A DNA stretch of 43,527 bases from JANMZO01 sp031383405. Lineage in GTDB: Bacteria > Actinomycetota > Acidimicrobiia > Acidimicrobiales > JANYDT01. The notes below the pieces were generated by a model. That model saw only the letters and a list, made by a program, of their open reading frames with translations, ran no database searches and was not told the origin of the DNA. Shown here in pieces: positions 1 to 7,331 of this stretch (position 1 is its first letter; each line of letters begins with the position of its first letter). A program made the translations under genes and the position numbers. The stretch lies in NCBI GenBank assembly GCA_031383405.1, contig JANMZO010000120.1, positions 1-43,527 of the forward strand. Direction: 5' to 3'.

Positions 1-77
1 AAGGGAGCCTGATCGTCGACGACCAGCACCCGGATGCTGTCCACGTCGCCTCCACCCGATTGAGTCGTTTCGTTCAT
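1..77 (-). CDS. Response regulator, N-terminal fragment (runs off the left edge)
   Basis: Only the first 25 codons are inside the window. Reading leftward from the ATG at 77, the peptide is a short polar leader followed by IRVLVVDDQAP, which is the first beta strand and paired-acid pocket of a CheY-type receiver domain. The stop of the complete response regulator (113) lies 36 bases upstream of this ATG on the same strand, so the two are probably co-transcribed. The output domain and any partner kinase lie outside the window. The fragment is too short to name the subfamily. Confidence 0.6.
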   Translation of the reverse strand, partial: MNETTQSGGGDVDSIRVLVVDDQAP

Positions 78-112
78 AAGCACACATCCCATGACGCTTT
101 GAGCGTGACAGT

Positions 113-826
113 TCAACGTGGAGTGGGGAACCGTGCTGTTACCTCGTTCGGGGTGTGGCCAGCATCACCATTGGAAAGGAACATGAGTACGGCGCTCACC
201 CGCCGGTTGACGTCGGGTTCCTCATTGAGGTGCAGTTTTGAAAAGATCGCATTGATGTGCTTTTCCACGGCCCGTTCCGACAGCACAAGGGCTGACGCGA
301 TAGCCGCGTTGGATTTGCCCTGCGCCATCGTTCCTAGCACTTCGCGTTCCCGGGGCGTGAGAAAGTCGAGCGGGGTCTTCGCGGAGCTACGTGAGGACAT
401 CACGAGTTGCTCGACGACCTGCGGATCGATCACCGCCCCGCCGGCGAAGACCACCCGCACCGCGTCGAGCAGATCGTCTACAGCGGCAACCCGGTCCTTC
501 AACAGATAACCCCGTCGGGAGGAGCCGCCCGCCAGGAGCGCCACTGCGTATGCCGGGGAAACATACTGGCTCAGCACGATGACGCCCATACCGGGGTGGG
601 AGGTGCTCAGAACGGCGGCCGCACGTATTCCCTCGTCGGTGCCGGTCGGTGGCATACGGATATCGGTGATCACGACATCGGGCACCGCCTCAACCGCAAC
701 GGCCAGGAGGGAGTCGTAGTCGACCGCGGTGCCTACGAGTTCAAACCCGTTCGTGGACGAAATGAGCCGGGCGAGTCCGTCGCGCAGCAGGGCGTTGTCT
801 TCTGCGACAACGACGCGAATAGTCAT
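113..826 (-). CDS. NarL/LuxR-family response regulator
   Basis: Two-component transcription factor of 237 residues. The receiver domain covers about residues 3-120: acidic pair E9/D10, phospho-acceptor D55 in VVITDIRMPP, and the conserved lysine in GYLLKD. A LuxR-type helix-turn-helix follows at about residues 155-215, with LTPREREVL and the recognition region SERAVEKHINAIFSKL. Phosphorylated dimers of this family bind DNA near promoters; the sensor kinase is not in view. A second response regulator starts just downstream (77). The start codon is the ATG at 826. The region just upstream carries one copy of an imperfect repeat also found near 15.8 kb. Family assignment is secure; the regulon is unknown. 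Confidence 0.93.
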   Translation of the reverse strand: MTIRVVVAEDNALLRDGLARLISSTNGFELVGTAVDYDSLLAVAVEAVPDVVITDIRMPPTGTDEGIRAAAVLSTSHPGMGVIVLSQYVSPAYAVALLAGGSSRRGYLLKDRVAAVDDLLDAVRVVFAGGAVIDPQVVEQLVMSSRSSAKTPLDFLTPREREVLGTMAQGKSNAAIASALVLSERAVEKHINAIFSKLHLNEEPDVNRRVSAVLMFLSNGDAGHTPNEVTARFPTPR

Positions 827-870
827 GAAATCATTCTAGTGGTGCGCCTCCCGGGTGACGCGGTGGCGGG

Positions 871-960
871 TGCATCTTCGCAAAAATTGCTTGAACACCA
901 TAAGCGCCAGACCTGTGTGGCAAACGGGTTGTCTTCCTCGACATTCAACGCACGTTCGCG
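871..960. repeat. Intergenic repeat, copy A
   Basis: About 90 bases that match 15797-15892 in the same orientation. The best blocks are the first 26 bases (871-896, 22 of 26 identical) and a block from GGGTTGTC to CAACGCAC with a 3-base gap. It sits 45 bases upstream of the response regulator start at 826, just as copy B sits 31 bases upstream of the ferredoxin start. No transposase or tRNA structure is visible. Confidence 0.65.
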
Positions 961-983
961 TCAGTACCCGAGTCAGCCGTTGT

Positions 984-1376
984 TCACCTCGTGGCGCCCG
1001 CTGGCGCGGAAAGGTCGGCCGCTTGGGCCGGATCGAGGTACTCCTCGAGCCGACCGATGCGGCCGTCGACAATGTCGATCCGCAGTATTGCGTGAACCGC
1101 AATCGTTGCGCCGTTGGGGGCGGTTCCCCGAAGCACGTGCTGCTGAACGATTCCCCCGGGAAACTCGATCCGGCGAATATCGGTGTACTTCATACCGGAG
1201 AGTCGGCTGGCGAACCACTTGATCTGACGGCAATTGTCTCTCGGGCTCACCTCCACCTGGTCGAAGTTGTGCCAAATCCGGGCGTCGTCGGCATAAATGG
1301 AGAGCACGGTGTCGACGTCGCCGTGCTCGATGGCCTCAAGGAAACGGTCAACAAGTGCGTTCATGGGTTCGGTCAT
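984..1376 (-). CDS. SnoaL/NTF2-like protein
   Basis: A protein of about 130 residues with the cone-shaped alpha+beta fold of ketosteroid isomerase, SnoaL and related proteins: an N-terminal helix (MNALVDRFLEAIEHGDVDTVLSIY), a D/W/H-containing strand (ADDARIWHN), and a C-terminal strand pair ending in IGRLEEYLDP. Members range from enzymes (isomerases, cyclases, dehydratases, limonene-epoxide hydrolase) to binding proteins, so the reaction cannot be assigned. I use the ATG at 1376 because family alignments normally start close to this point. An in-frame ATG at 1409 would add eleven residues. It lies on the same strand as the response regulators but is separated from them by the repeat-containing gap. 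Confidence 0.75.
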   Translation of the reverse strand: MTEPMNALVDRFLEAIEHGDVDTVLSIYADDARIWHNFDQVEVSPRDNCRQIKWFASRLSGMKYTDIRRIEFPGGIVQQHVLRGTAPNGATIAVHAILRIDIVDGRIGRLEEYLDPAQAADLSAPAGATR

Positions 1377-1575
1377 GTCCAAAGCTTCACACACCCGCGC
1401 CAGGGCCATAACGTTCTGCCGGTGATGCGGTCCGGAGCCGAGTCGCCGGAACCCCGGTTCGCGAGCCCTGACCGTCTAGCGTACGAACGAACCGGGAGGT
1501 TCCCGGCGAGCCGAGCCCCGCCCACAGCGTGGTCATCGGGTGATCGGAGCTGTGTCGTGGGTTGTGAAATCCGCA

Positions 1576-2799
1576 ATGGGTGACCCTCTTCGTCTCCGGA
1601 TACCGGAGCCGATTGCGCGGCCTGGCGACAAGCCGGCCTTTCGTGATCTCCACATCGACCGGGCCGGTGAAGTGCGCCGTCCACCGATCGATGTCGCTCC
1701 GGCTGACATCGTGGATCTAGGCGACGATATGATCCGTGTGCTTAACGTCCACGGCGATGCCGTGGGTCCGTGGGCGGGTACGCTCGATGCGGAGCAACTT
1801 CGAGTTGGGCTCCGCGACATGCTGACGGTCCGGGCCTTTGACGCCCGGATGCTGCGGGCGCACCGACAGGGGAACACCTCGTTCTACATGCAGTCGCTGG
1901 GCGAGGAAGCGGTGTCGTGCGCGCACCGACGCGCCATCGGTCGCGACGATATGTGTTTCCCGACCTATCGGCAGCAGGGACTTTTGATCTCCGCGGGGTA
2001 TCCGTTGGTCGATATGGTCAATCAGATCTACTCCAACAGCCACGACCCACTCAAGGGCCGCCAGCTCCCGGTGATGTACTCGTCGAAGGAATTCGGATTC
2101 TTTTCAATCTCCGGCAACCTGGGCACGCAGTTCATTCAGGCCGTCGGGTGGGCGATGGCTTCGGCCCTGTCGGGCGACACTCGGATCGCATCGGCATGGA
2201 TCGGCGACGGGGCGACCGCTGAATCCGATTTCCACTCGGCGATGGTGTTCGCGTCGGCATACCACGCTCCGGTGATTCTCAACATCGTCAACAATCAATG
2301 GGCGATCTCGACGTTCCAGGGTTTGGCCCGAGGTGACTCAGCGACGTTTGCGACCCGTGGACACGGGTTCGGAATCGCCTCGCTGCGGGTCGACGGCAAC
2401 GACTATCTCGCCGTTCACGCGGTGTCCTCGTGGGCCGCCGAGCGGGCCCGGTCCAATTGCGGGCCCACCCTGATCGAATGGGTGACCTACCGGGTCGGGG
2501 CGCACTCGACGTCGGACGATCCGGGCGCGTACCGTCCGAAAGACGAGCCGTTCATTTGGCCGCTCGGCGATCCGGTCGAGCGGCTCAAGAACCATCTGAT
2601 CCGAATTGGCCAGTGGAACGAGGAGCAGCACGAGCAGAGCGTTTGCGAGATTGAGGAATCCGTGCGAGCCGCCGCTGACGAAGCAGAAAGCTATGGCACG
2701 TTACGAAGTGAGCACTCGTCGCCGGCGTCGATGTTCGACGACGTCTACGCGGAAATGCCAGCGCATCTGAAACGACAACTCGATGAGGCGGGGTTTTGA
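1576..2799 (+). CDS. bkdA: 2-oxoacid dehydrogenase E1 component, alpha subunit
   Basis: Thiamine-diphosphate-dependent decarboxylating subunit of a branched-chain 2-oxoacid dehydrogenase complex. It removes CO2 from the keto acids of Val, Leu and Ile and passes the acyl group to E2. The thiamine-binding motif GDGATAESDFHSAM...NN is plain, with the N-N-Q-W ending typical of E1 alpha. The N-terminal region RLRIPEP...DL resembles bacterial BkdA1. The reading frame is open back to a GTG at 1540. I prefer the ATG at 1576 (about 407 residues), the usual length, but no clear ribosome site decides it. The stop codon is one base before the first ATG of the beta subunit, so the genes form an operon with E1 beta and E2. 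Pyruvate dehydrogenase E1 alpha is the main alternative. Confidence 0.88.
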   Translation: MGDPLRLRIPEPIARPGDKPAFRDLHIDRAGEVRRPPIDVAPADIVDLGDDMIRVLNVHGDAVGPWAGTLDAEQLRVGLRDMLTVRAFDARMLRAHRQGNTSFYMQSLGEEAVSCAHRRAIGRDDMCFPTYRQQGLLISAGYPLVDMVNQIYSNSHDPLKGRQLPVMYSSKEFGFFSISGNLGTQFIQAVGWAMASALSGDTRIASAWIGDGATAESDFHSAMVFASAYHAPVILNIVNNQWAISTFQGLARGDSATFATRGHGFGIASLRVDGNDYLAVHAVSSWAAERARSNCGPTLIEWVTYRVGAHSTSDDPGAYRPKDEPFIWPLGDPVERLKNHLIRIGQWNEEQHEQSVCEIEESVRAAADEAESYGTLRSEHSSPASMFDDVYAEMPAHLKRQLDEAGF

Positions 2800-2800
2800 G

Positions 2801-2818
2801 ATGACCAGGATGACCAGG
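2801..2818 (+). repeat. 9-base tandem repeat at the E1 beta start
   Basis: ATGACCAGG occurs twice in tandem and is followed by a third ATGAC, giving an N-terminus MTRMTRMTM with several in-phase start codons. It looks like replication slippage inside the start region. Confidence 0.85.
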
Positions 2819-3850
2819 ATGACGATGGTGGAGGCGATCCGGGATGCGCATGCGATTGCCATGGAACGCGACGACCGGGTCGTGGTGTTCGGTGAGGACG
2901 TCGGCTACTTCGGTGGGGTGTTCCGGTGCACGCTGGGCCTGCAGGAGCGCTTCGGGAAGAGCAGGTGCTTCGATGCCCCAATCAACGAGAGTGCCATCGT
3001 CGGGGCCGCAGTTGGCATGGCTGCTTACGGACTGCGCCCGTGCGTGGAGATCCAGTTCGCCGACTACGTCTACCCCGCATTCGATCAGATCGTCTCCGAG
3101 GCGGCCCGGCTGCGGCACCGATCGGCTGCGGATTTCACGGCACCCCTCACGATCCGGATGCCAACGGGGGGCGGGATCTTCGGTGGGCAGACGCACTCGC
3201 AGAGCCCGGAGGCGATTTTTACCCATGTCGCGGGGCTCAAGACGGTGATCCCCTCGAACCCCTACGACGCAAAAGGTTTGCTTATAGCGGCGATCGAAGA
3301 CGACGATCCGGTGATCTTCCTCGAGCCGAAGCGTCTCTACAACGGACCGTTCGACGGGCACCACGAGCGGGCGATCGTGCCGTGGTCGGCCCATCCCCTT
3401 GGCGAGGTTCCGGAAGGTCACTACACCGTGCCGCTTGGTGCAGCCCGTATCCACCGGTCCGGTAACGATCTGACGGTACTGACGTACGGGACGCTCGTTC
3501 ACGTAGCTGCGGCCGCCGTGGAAGAAACCGGGATCGACGCGGAAATCGTAGATCTGCGCAGCCTGGTTCCCCTCGACCTCGAGACGATTGTCGAATCCGT
3601 CAAGAAAACCGGTCGTTGCGTCGTGGCCCACGAGGCAACACTGACGTCGGGGTTCGGTGCCGAACTTTGTGCCCTGGTGCAGGAACATGCGCTGTGGTCA
3701 TTGGAAGCTCCGATCGCCCGTGTGACGGGCTTTGACACGCCTTACCCGCATGCCCACGAGTGGAGTTACTTTCCAGGCCCGGCCCGTCTCGGAGCCGCGA
3801 TGATTGCGACTATGACCGAGAACGGCGGACGAATGGGAACAGACCGATGA
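2801..3850 (+). CDS. bkdB: 2-oxoacid dehydrogenase E1 component, beta subunit
   Basis: Beta subunit of the same E1 heterotetramer, about 349 residues. It has the transketolase pyrimidine-binding domain (VVVFGEDVGYFGGVF, then FDAPINESAIVGAAVGMA) and the C-terminal transketolase domain (LTVLTYGTLVHVA...EIVDLRSLVPLD). The motif GEDVG carries the glutamate that activates thiamine diphosphate. The start region is unusual: three in-phase ATG codons lie in a 9-base tandem repeat (2801, 2810, 2819), so the exact start is open. Its stop overlaps the start of E2 as ATGA, indicating translational coupling. Named bkdB by pathway; naming differs between species. Confidence 0.9.
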   Translation: MTRMTRMTMVEAIRDAHAIAMERDDRVVVFGEDVGYFGGVFRCTLGLQERFGKSRCFDAPINESAIVGAAVGMAAYGLRPCVEIQFADYVYPAFDQIVSEAARLRHRSAADFTAPLTIRMPTGGGIFGGQTHSQSPEAIFTHVAGLKTVIPSNPYDAKGLLIAAIEDDDPVIFLEPKRLYNGPFDGHHERAIVPWSAHPLGEVPEGHYTVPLGAARIHRSGNDLTVLTYGTLVHVAAAAVEETGIDAEIVDLRSLVPLDLETIVESVKKTGRCVVAHEATLTSGFGAELCALVQEHALWSLEAPIARVTGFDTPYPHAHEWSYFPGPARLGAAMIATMTENGGRMGTDR

Positions 3851-5121
3851 ACCTTGTCATTCGCCTACCCGACGTCGGCGAAGGAGTCGCCGAGGCCGAA
3901 CTGGTTGCATGGCATGTTTCCGTCGGCGACGTTGTCACGTCCGATACGGTCGTAGCCGAAGTCCTGACCGACAAGGCCACCGTGGAGATCTACGCCCCAG
4001 CGGCCGGCACGGTGCAAGCGTTGTTCGGCCAAGCGGGAGACGTGCTCGCCGTAGGGAGCGACTTCTTGACGATCGAGATCGCGTCGGACGGGGAAGTGCT
4101 CCAAGCCACGGGCGCAACTCCACCAGCGCTGGTTCTTGAAAACATCGTCGTGCAATCCGCGCATCATGGACTGCCAGAAACGGTCGAGCAGGAGCGGGAG
4201 CAGGGGACCGGTACGGTTCCGGTGGCGACCGGAGGCAGACCCAGGGCGACCGCGGCTCCGACTGTTCGTGAACGGGCCCGCAGACTCGGGGCTGACCTTA
4301 ACGAAATTGCCGGGACGGGGTTGGATCGGCGGGTGACGCACGAAGACCTCGATCGGTTTCTTCAACAGTCCGGTACGACCCCGCGACATGCTGGGGCGAG
4401 GGAAGGGACGACCACGCGGATTCCGTTGATCGGTCTTCGGCGGAAGATCGCCGAACGGCTGAGCGTCGCGAGCTCGCGCATTCCGCACATCACCTACGTC
4501 GACGAGATCGACATGACGAAGTTGGAGGAGCTTAGGAACTCGATGGCTACGGCCTACCCCGACCATCCCCGACTCACGGTGTTGCCGTTTCTGATGCGAG
4601 CGATCGCGCGCTCGGTGGCAGATCAACCTCAGCTCAATGCCACCTTCGATGATGAGGCGGAGGTGCTGACGACGTTCGCCTCGGTCCACATCGGAATTGC
4701 AACGCAAACCCCCAACGGCTTGATCGTGCCCGTCGTGCGTGACGTCGACGCGATGGACCTTTGGCGAACGGCGGCTGAACTGGCCCGCGTCACCACTGAA
4801 GCGCGCAACGGCACCGCTCAACGGAGCGAGCTGTCGGGATCGACGATAACTATCACCTCACTCGGTGCCCTCGGAGGGCTCGTCACGACGCCGATCATCA
4901 ATCATCCCGAGGTGGCCATCATCGGGGTCAACAAGATGCAGACGCGTCCGATGTGGGCCGGCAACACCTTTGTGCCTCGCCGGATGATGAACCTCTCGTC
5001 GAGCTTCGACCACCGCATCGTCGATGGCTGGGATGCGGCAACGTTCGTTCAGCGAATCAAAGCACTGATGGAGGAGCCGTCGCTGTTGTTCGTATCACCC
5101 CCGACAACGTCCAGCCGGTAA
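3847..5121 (+). CDS. bkdC: Dihydrolipoamide acyltransferase (E2) of 2-oxoacid dehydrogenase
   Basis: Core subunit of the complex, 424 residues: it accepts the acyl group on a swinging lipoyl arm and moves it to CoA. A single lipoyl domain covers residues 1-78 with the lipoylated lysine K43 in LTDKATVEI. A peripheral subunit-binding domain lies at about 137-175 (PTVRERARRLGADLNEI). The catalytic chloramphenicol-acetyltransferase-like domain ends with DHRIVDGWDAA, in which H389 and D393 are the catalytic pair. The frame is open upstream to 3760, but the lipoyl domain begins at the ATG at 3847, which overlaps the E1 beta stop. No E3 (lipoamide dehydrogenase) gene follows, so E3 must be encoded elsewhere. 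Confidence 0.92.
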   Translation: MNLVIRLPDVGEGVAEAELVAWHVSVGDVVTSDTVVAEVLTDKATVEIYAPAAGTVQALFGQAGDVLAVGSDFLTIEIASDGEVLQATGATPPALVLENIVVQSAHHGLPETVEQEREQGTGTVPVATGGRPRATAAPTVRERARRLGADLNEIAGTGLDRRVTHEDLDRFLQQSGTTPRHAGAREGTTTRIPLIGLRRKIAERLSVASSRIPHITYVDEIDMTKLEELRNSMATAYPDHPRLTVLPFLMRAIARSVADQPQLNATFDDEAEVLTTFASVHIGIATQTPNGLIVPVVRDVDAMDLWRTAAELARVTTEARNGTAQRSELSGSTITITSLGALGGLVTTPIINHPEVAIIGVNKMQTRPMWAGNTFVPRRMMNLSSSFDHRIVDGWDAATFVQRIKALMEEPSLLFVSPPTTSSR

Positions 5122-5299
5122 CGGAGGCCGCACACATCGCGGCCCACGGATTCGTGGGCGCGGCTGCGATCTACGCGAAGGCCATCGCGCTCGCGTCGAT
5201 CACCGCGGATCCGGCCGGATCGGCACCAAGAAAGTCGCCGTGTCACGACTTTCGTGCCGGGATTCCCGAGCGCCACAAGCAGATGAGTAGGGTGAGCCC

Positions 5300-6193
5300 A
5301 TGAAGCCTGTTCTCGTCGATGTTGTGGAGTTCACAGACCCGCTGTGTTCGGTGGCGTGGGGGGCGGAGCCGATCTTCCGGCTGTTTCGCTGGCGCTACGG
5401 GCACGTGTGCAACTGGCGCACGGTGACGGGTGGCCTCGCCGGTGACCTGTCGACCGGAGTTCCCGATTGGACGCGGGAATCTGCGGCCGTTCCGATGGAA
5501 AAGTACTGGCGGAGGGTCACGAAGGTGACGGGTCAGCCGTATCCGAAGCCCATGCACGTCATGCTGCGGTCAACCGACCCGGCCGGACGGGCGGTTAAGG
5601 CTGCGGCGTTGCAGGGTGCCGATGTGGAGCAACGGGCTCTGCGTCGCATCCGCGAGTCGATTTTCCTGTTCGGGCGGGGACCGGAAACTGCGGAGGAGTT
5701 TGTCGAAGTGTTCACGGGTGTTCCTGGTTTTGATCCGGAACGCTGGTCGGGCGACTTCACCTCGACGGATGTCGCTGAGCGTTACCGGGCGGACTGGGAG
5801 GAAGCTCGCACGCCCAACGATTATGTGCGCGCATATCGAAGTGATGATCCCATGGCTGGCGTGATGAGGCACTCCGAGGGGCACGATCGGTACGATTTTC
5901 CGACCGTGTTGTTCCGCGGCCCGACCGGCGAGCACACCGTCCCCGGGTGGCTTCCGTTCGAGGCCTACGTCGAGGCGCTCGAAGCGGCCTCGCCCAGCTC
6001 GACTGCGACGCCCCGACCGGATCCGTCGGTGACCGAAGCGTTCGAAACCTTCGGTGTGCTCACGGCGAAGGAGCTGGAAGTTCTTTGTGGCGTCGATGCG
6101 GAGCTACCAGCGGATGTTGTCACCTACAACTGGGGAGACGGCGAAACGTTCTTCACCCTTGCTGAGGCAAAGGCGTGGAATCTTATTCCTTGA
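5300..6193 (+). CDS. DsbA/FrnE-like thioredoxin-fold protein with degenerate active site
   Basis: A 297-residue protein that begins with the beta strand and active-site loop of the DsbA/FrnE family (VEFTDPLCSVAWGAEP), followed by a helical insertion and the cis-Pro region near YDFPTVLFRG. In FrnE-type proteins the loop is usually DPWCPWC. Here only C16 remains and the second cysteine is alanine, so the protein cannot form the usual intramolecular disulfide. There is no signal peptide, so it should act in the cytoplasm. The C-terminal 80 residues, after a Pro/Ser-rich linker, contain a short domain (VTEAFETFGVLTAKELEVLCG) that I do not recognise. It is encoded 178 bases after E2; a functional link is not shown. 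Confidence 0.75.
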   Translation: MKPVLVDVVEFTDPLCSVAWGAEPIFRLFRWRYGHVCNWRTVTGGLAGDLSTGVPDWTRESAAVPMEKYWRRVTKVTGQPYPKPMHVMLRSTDPAGRAVKAAALQGADVEQRALRRIRESIFLFGRGPETAEEFVEVFTGVPGFDPERWSGDFTSTDVAERYRADWEEARTPNDYVRAYRSDDPMAGVMRHSEGHDRYDFPTVLFRGPTGEHTVPGWLPFEAYVEALEAASPSSTATPRPDPSVTEAFETFGVLTAKELEVLCGVDAELPADVVTYNWGDGETFFTLAEAKAWNLIP

Positions 6194-6261
6194 CCTCCGC
6201 ACGAAGGGCGTCTTGCTCCGAACCCGTACGTCACATTTCAAGAGCCGCACATCGGAATGGC

Positions 6262-6287
6262 AGCGGAATGGGGTAGCGGAATGGGGT
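6262..6287. repeat. Tandem 13-base repeat downstream of vapC
   Basis: AGCGGAATGGGGT occurs twice in perfect tandem (6262-6274 and 6275-6287), with a diverged 11-base unit directly before (6251-6261). The array lies in the 100-base gap between the convergent DsbA-like gene and the toxin gene. No function is evident. Confidence 0.8.
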
Positions 6288-6293
6288 GCGCGT

Positions 6294-6677
6294 TCAAACT
6301 GCGACGACCTCGATGAGATCGTCGAGCGCCTTGAAGTCGGCAGGGTTGCGTGTGTATAGCGGAAGTTGAGCGGCGTGAGCAGTCGCCGCAATCAACAGGT
6401 CAACAGCACGGGCGCCACGCGCTTTTCGCCCGGCGGTGACAACCGCGGCGTAGACGCGGCCGTAGGCTCGGGCGGCGTCGGTGTCGAAGGGGAAGGGCTC
6501 AAAGGTTGCTTCAGCTCGTTGCAGGCGGTCCTGGCGGCGGGCGCGTTCGTCGGGATCGGAAGTTGCATGTGGCCCTGCCGCCAGCTCGGCCATGGTAACC
6601 GCGCTCACCCCCAGTTCGACCGGAAGAAGGTTGGGATCGATTTTGTCGAGGTCGATGACCACGGATGTGTCGAGCAT
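6294..6677 (-). CDS. vapC: VapC-type PIN-domain ribonuclease toxin
   Basis: Small PIN-domain protein of 127 residues, the toxin of a type II toxin-antitoxin pair. VapC toxins cleave specific RNAs, often tRNAs, with a Mg2+-binding acidic cluster. The expected acids are D3 in MLDTSVVIDLD, E31 in MAELAAG, D93 in AVDLLIAATA and D114 in NPADF. The frame is open to 6746, which would overlap the antitoxin. I choose the ATG at 6677 because the PIN fold begins exactly there and leaves a 19-base gap after the antitoxin stop. The antitoxin gene is directly upstream, the normal order. Confidence 0.9.
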   Translation of the reverse strand: MLDTSVVIDLDKIDPNLLPVELGVSAVTMAELAAGPHATSDPDERARRQDRLQRAEATFEPFPFDTDAARAYGRVYAAVVTAGRKARGARAVDLLIAATAHAAQLPLYTRNPADFKALDDLIEVVAV

Positions 6678-6696
6678 GCCTTGCAGGTGTCGGCGC

Positions 6697-6966
6697 TCAG
6701 GCACGGGGCTCGGTGTCCTGGGTCGCGTACCTGTCGAGGTCATCACGGAAACGTGCGGCGTCGATGGCAGGCGCGTGAGCGAACGCTGCCAACACGTGGT
6801 CTCGAGGGACCAATCGGCGGCGCCGCAATGGGATCAGCTCGCCAACGGGCACCCCGTTTCGGGTGACGACGAAGGCTTCGCCCTGATCGAGGCGGCGCAT
6901 GATCTCGCCACTGTCGTTGCGGAGCTCTCGCTGGGTGATTGCCTCGGCCACATCCAACTGTAGCAC
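6697..6966 (-). CDS. vapB: Phd/YefM-type antitoxin
   Basis: Antitoxin of 89 residues that pairs with the downstream PIN toxin. The N-terminus is the DNA-binding Phd/YefM domain: a beta strand and then LRNDSGEIMRRLDQGEAFVVTRNGVPVGELIPL, the family's hallmark arrangement. The C-terminal part (DHVLAAFAHAPAIDAARFRDDLDRY) is the flexible region that wraps the toxin, with the usual acidic end. The start is taken as the GTG at 6966, since the fold begins there. The open frame continues to 7263 but that part has no recognisable protein. Such antitoxins repress their own promoter, expected just upstream. Confidence 0.87.
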   Translation of the reverse strand: MLQLDVAEAITQRELRNDSGEIMRRLDQGEAFVVTRNGVPVGELIPLRRRRLVPRDHVLAAFAHAPAIDAARFRDDLDRYATQDTEPRA

Positions 6967-7331
6967 GCGTGCGACGCGCTTGGAAGACCACCTCCGAGAA
7001 CCGTAGCCCCCGACGCTGCGATGAACAGGGTGAGGCGACGGTCCGGCTCCGACGGGTGATTTGCCCGGCCCACGGCTCCGGGTGCGACTGTGCCCACACC
7101 TCCGTCGGCGTGAATCCACGCGGGGGTCGGTTCGTTTTGTGATTCGATCACCTTCATGACCTCCGCCGTTGCGTGCTTCCCCTCGACCCGGACGATCTGG
7201 TCGGGGGAGGGTGAAGACCTCCGACCCAGGGTGGGCTGGCACCCCCTCGGACATCGTGCCCACGTCCTTGGCCCCGGTCGGACATTCGGTAATCCTTGAG
7301 CGGGACGTAAAGTCGCGCCCGAGGAGTTCAT
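6967..7331. other. Gene-free stretch between the toxin-antitoxin pair and the FAD oxidoreductase
   Basis: Both neighbours are transcribed away from this 365-base region, so it must hold two divergent promoters. Minus-strand open frames run through it but show no family features. The ribosome site of the right-hand gene (GAGGAG, 7321-7326) is the only clear signal. I saw no tRNA, terminator or long palindrome. Confidence 0.5.

Noticed and set aside
2585..3688. Long minus-strand frame opposite the E1 genes
   Set aside because: A shadow of two well-supported E1 subunit genes; its translation shows no family features.
5094..5303. Frame after E2 encoding an alanine-rich peptide (AAHIAAHGFVGAAAIY)
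   Set aside because: No start codon or ribosome site in phase; most of its length is a shadow of the E2 end. It may be a remnant but is not supported.
6967..7263. N-terminal extension of the antitoxin frame
   Set aside because: Arginine- and proline-rich composition typical of GC-rich non-coding frames; the Phd fold begins at the GTG at 6966.
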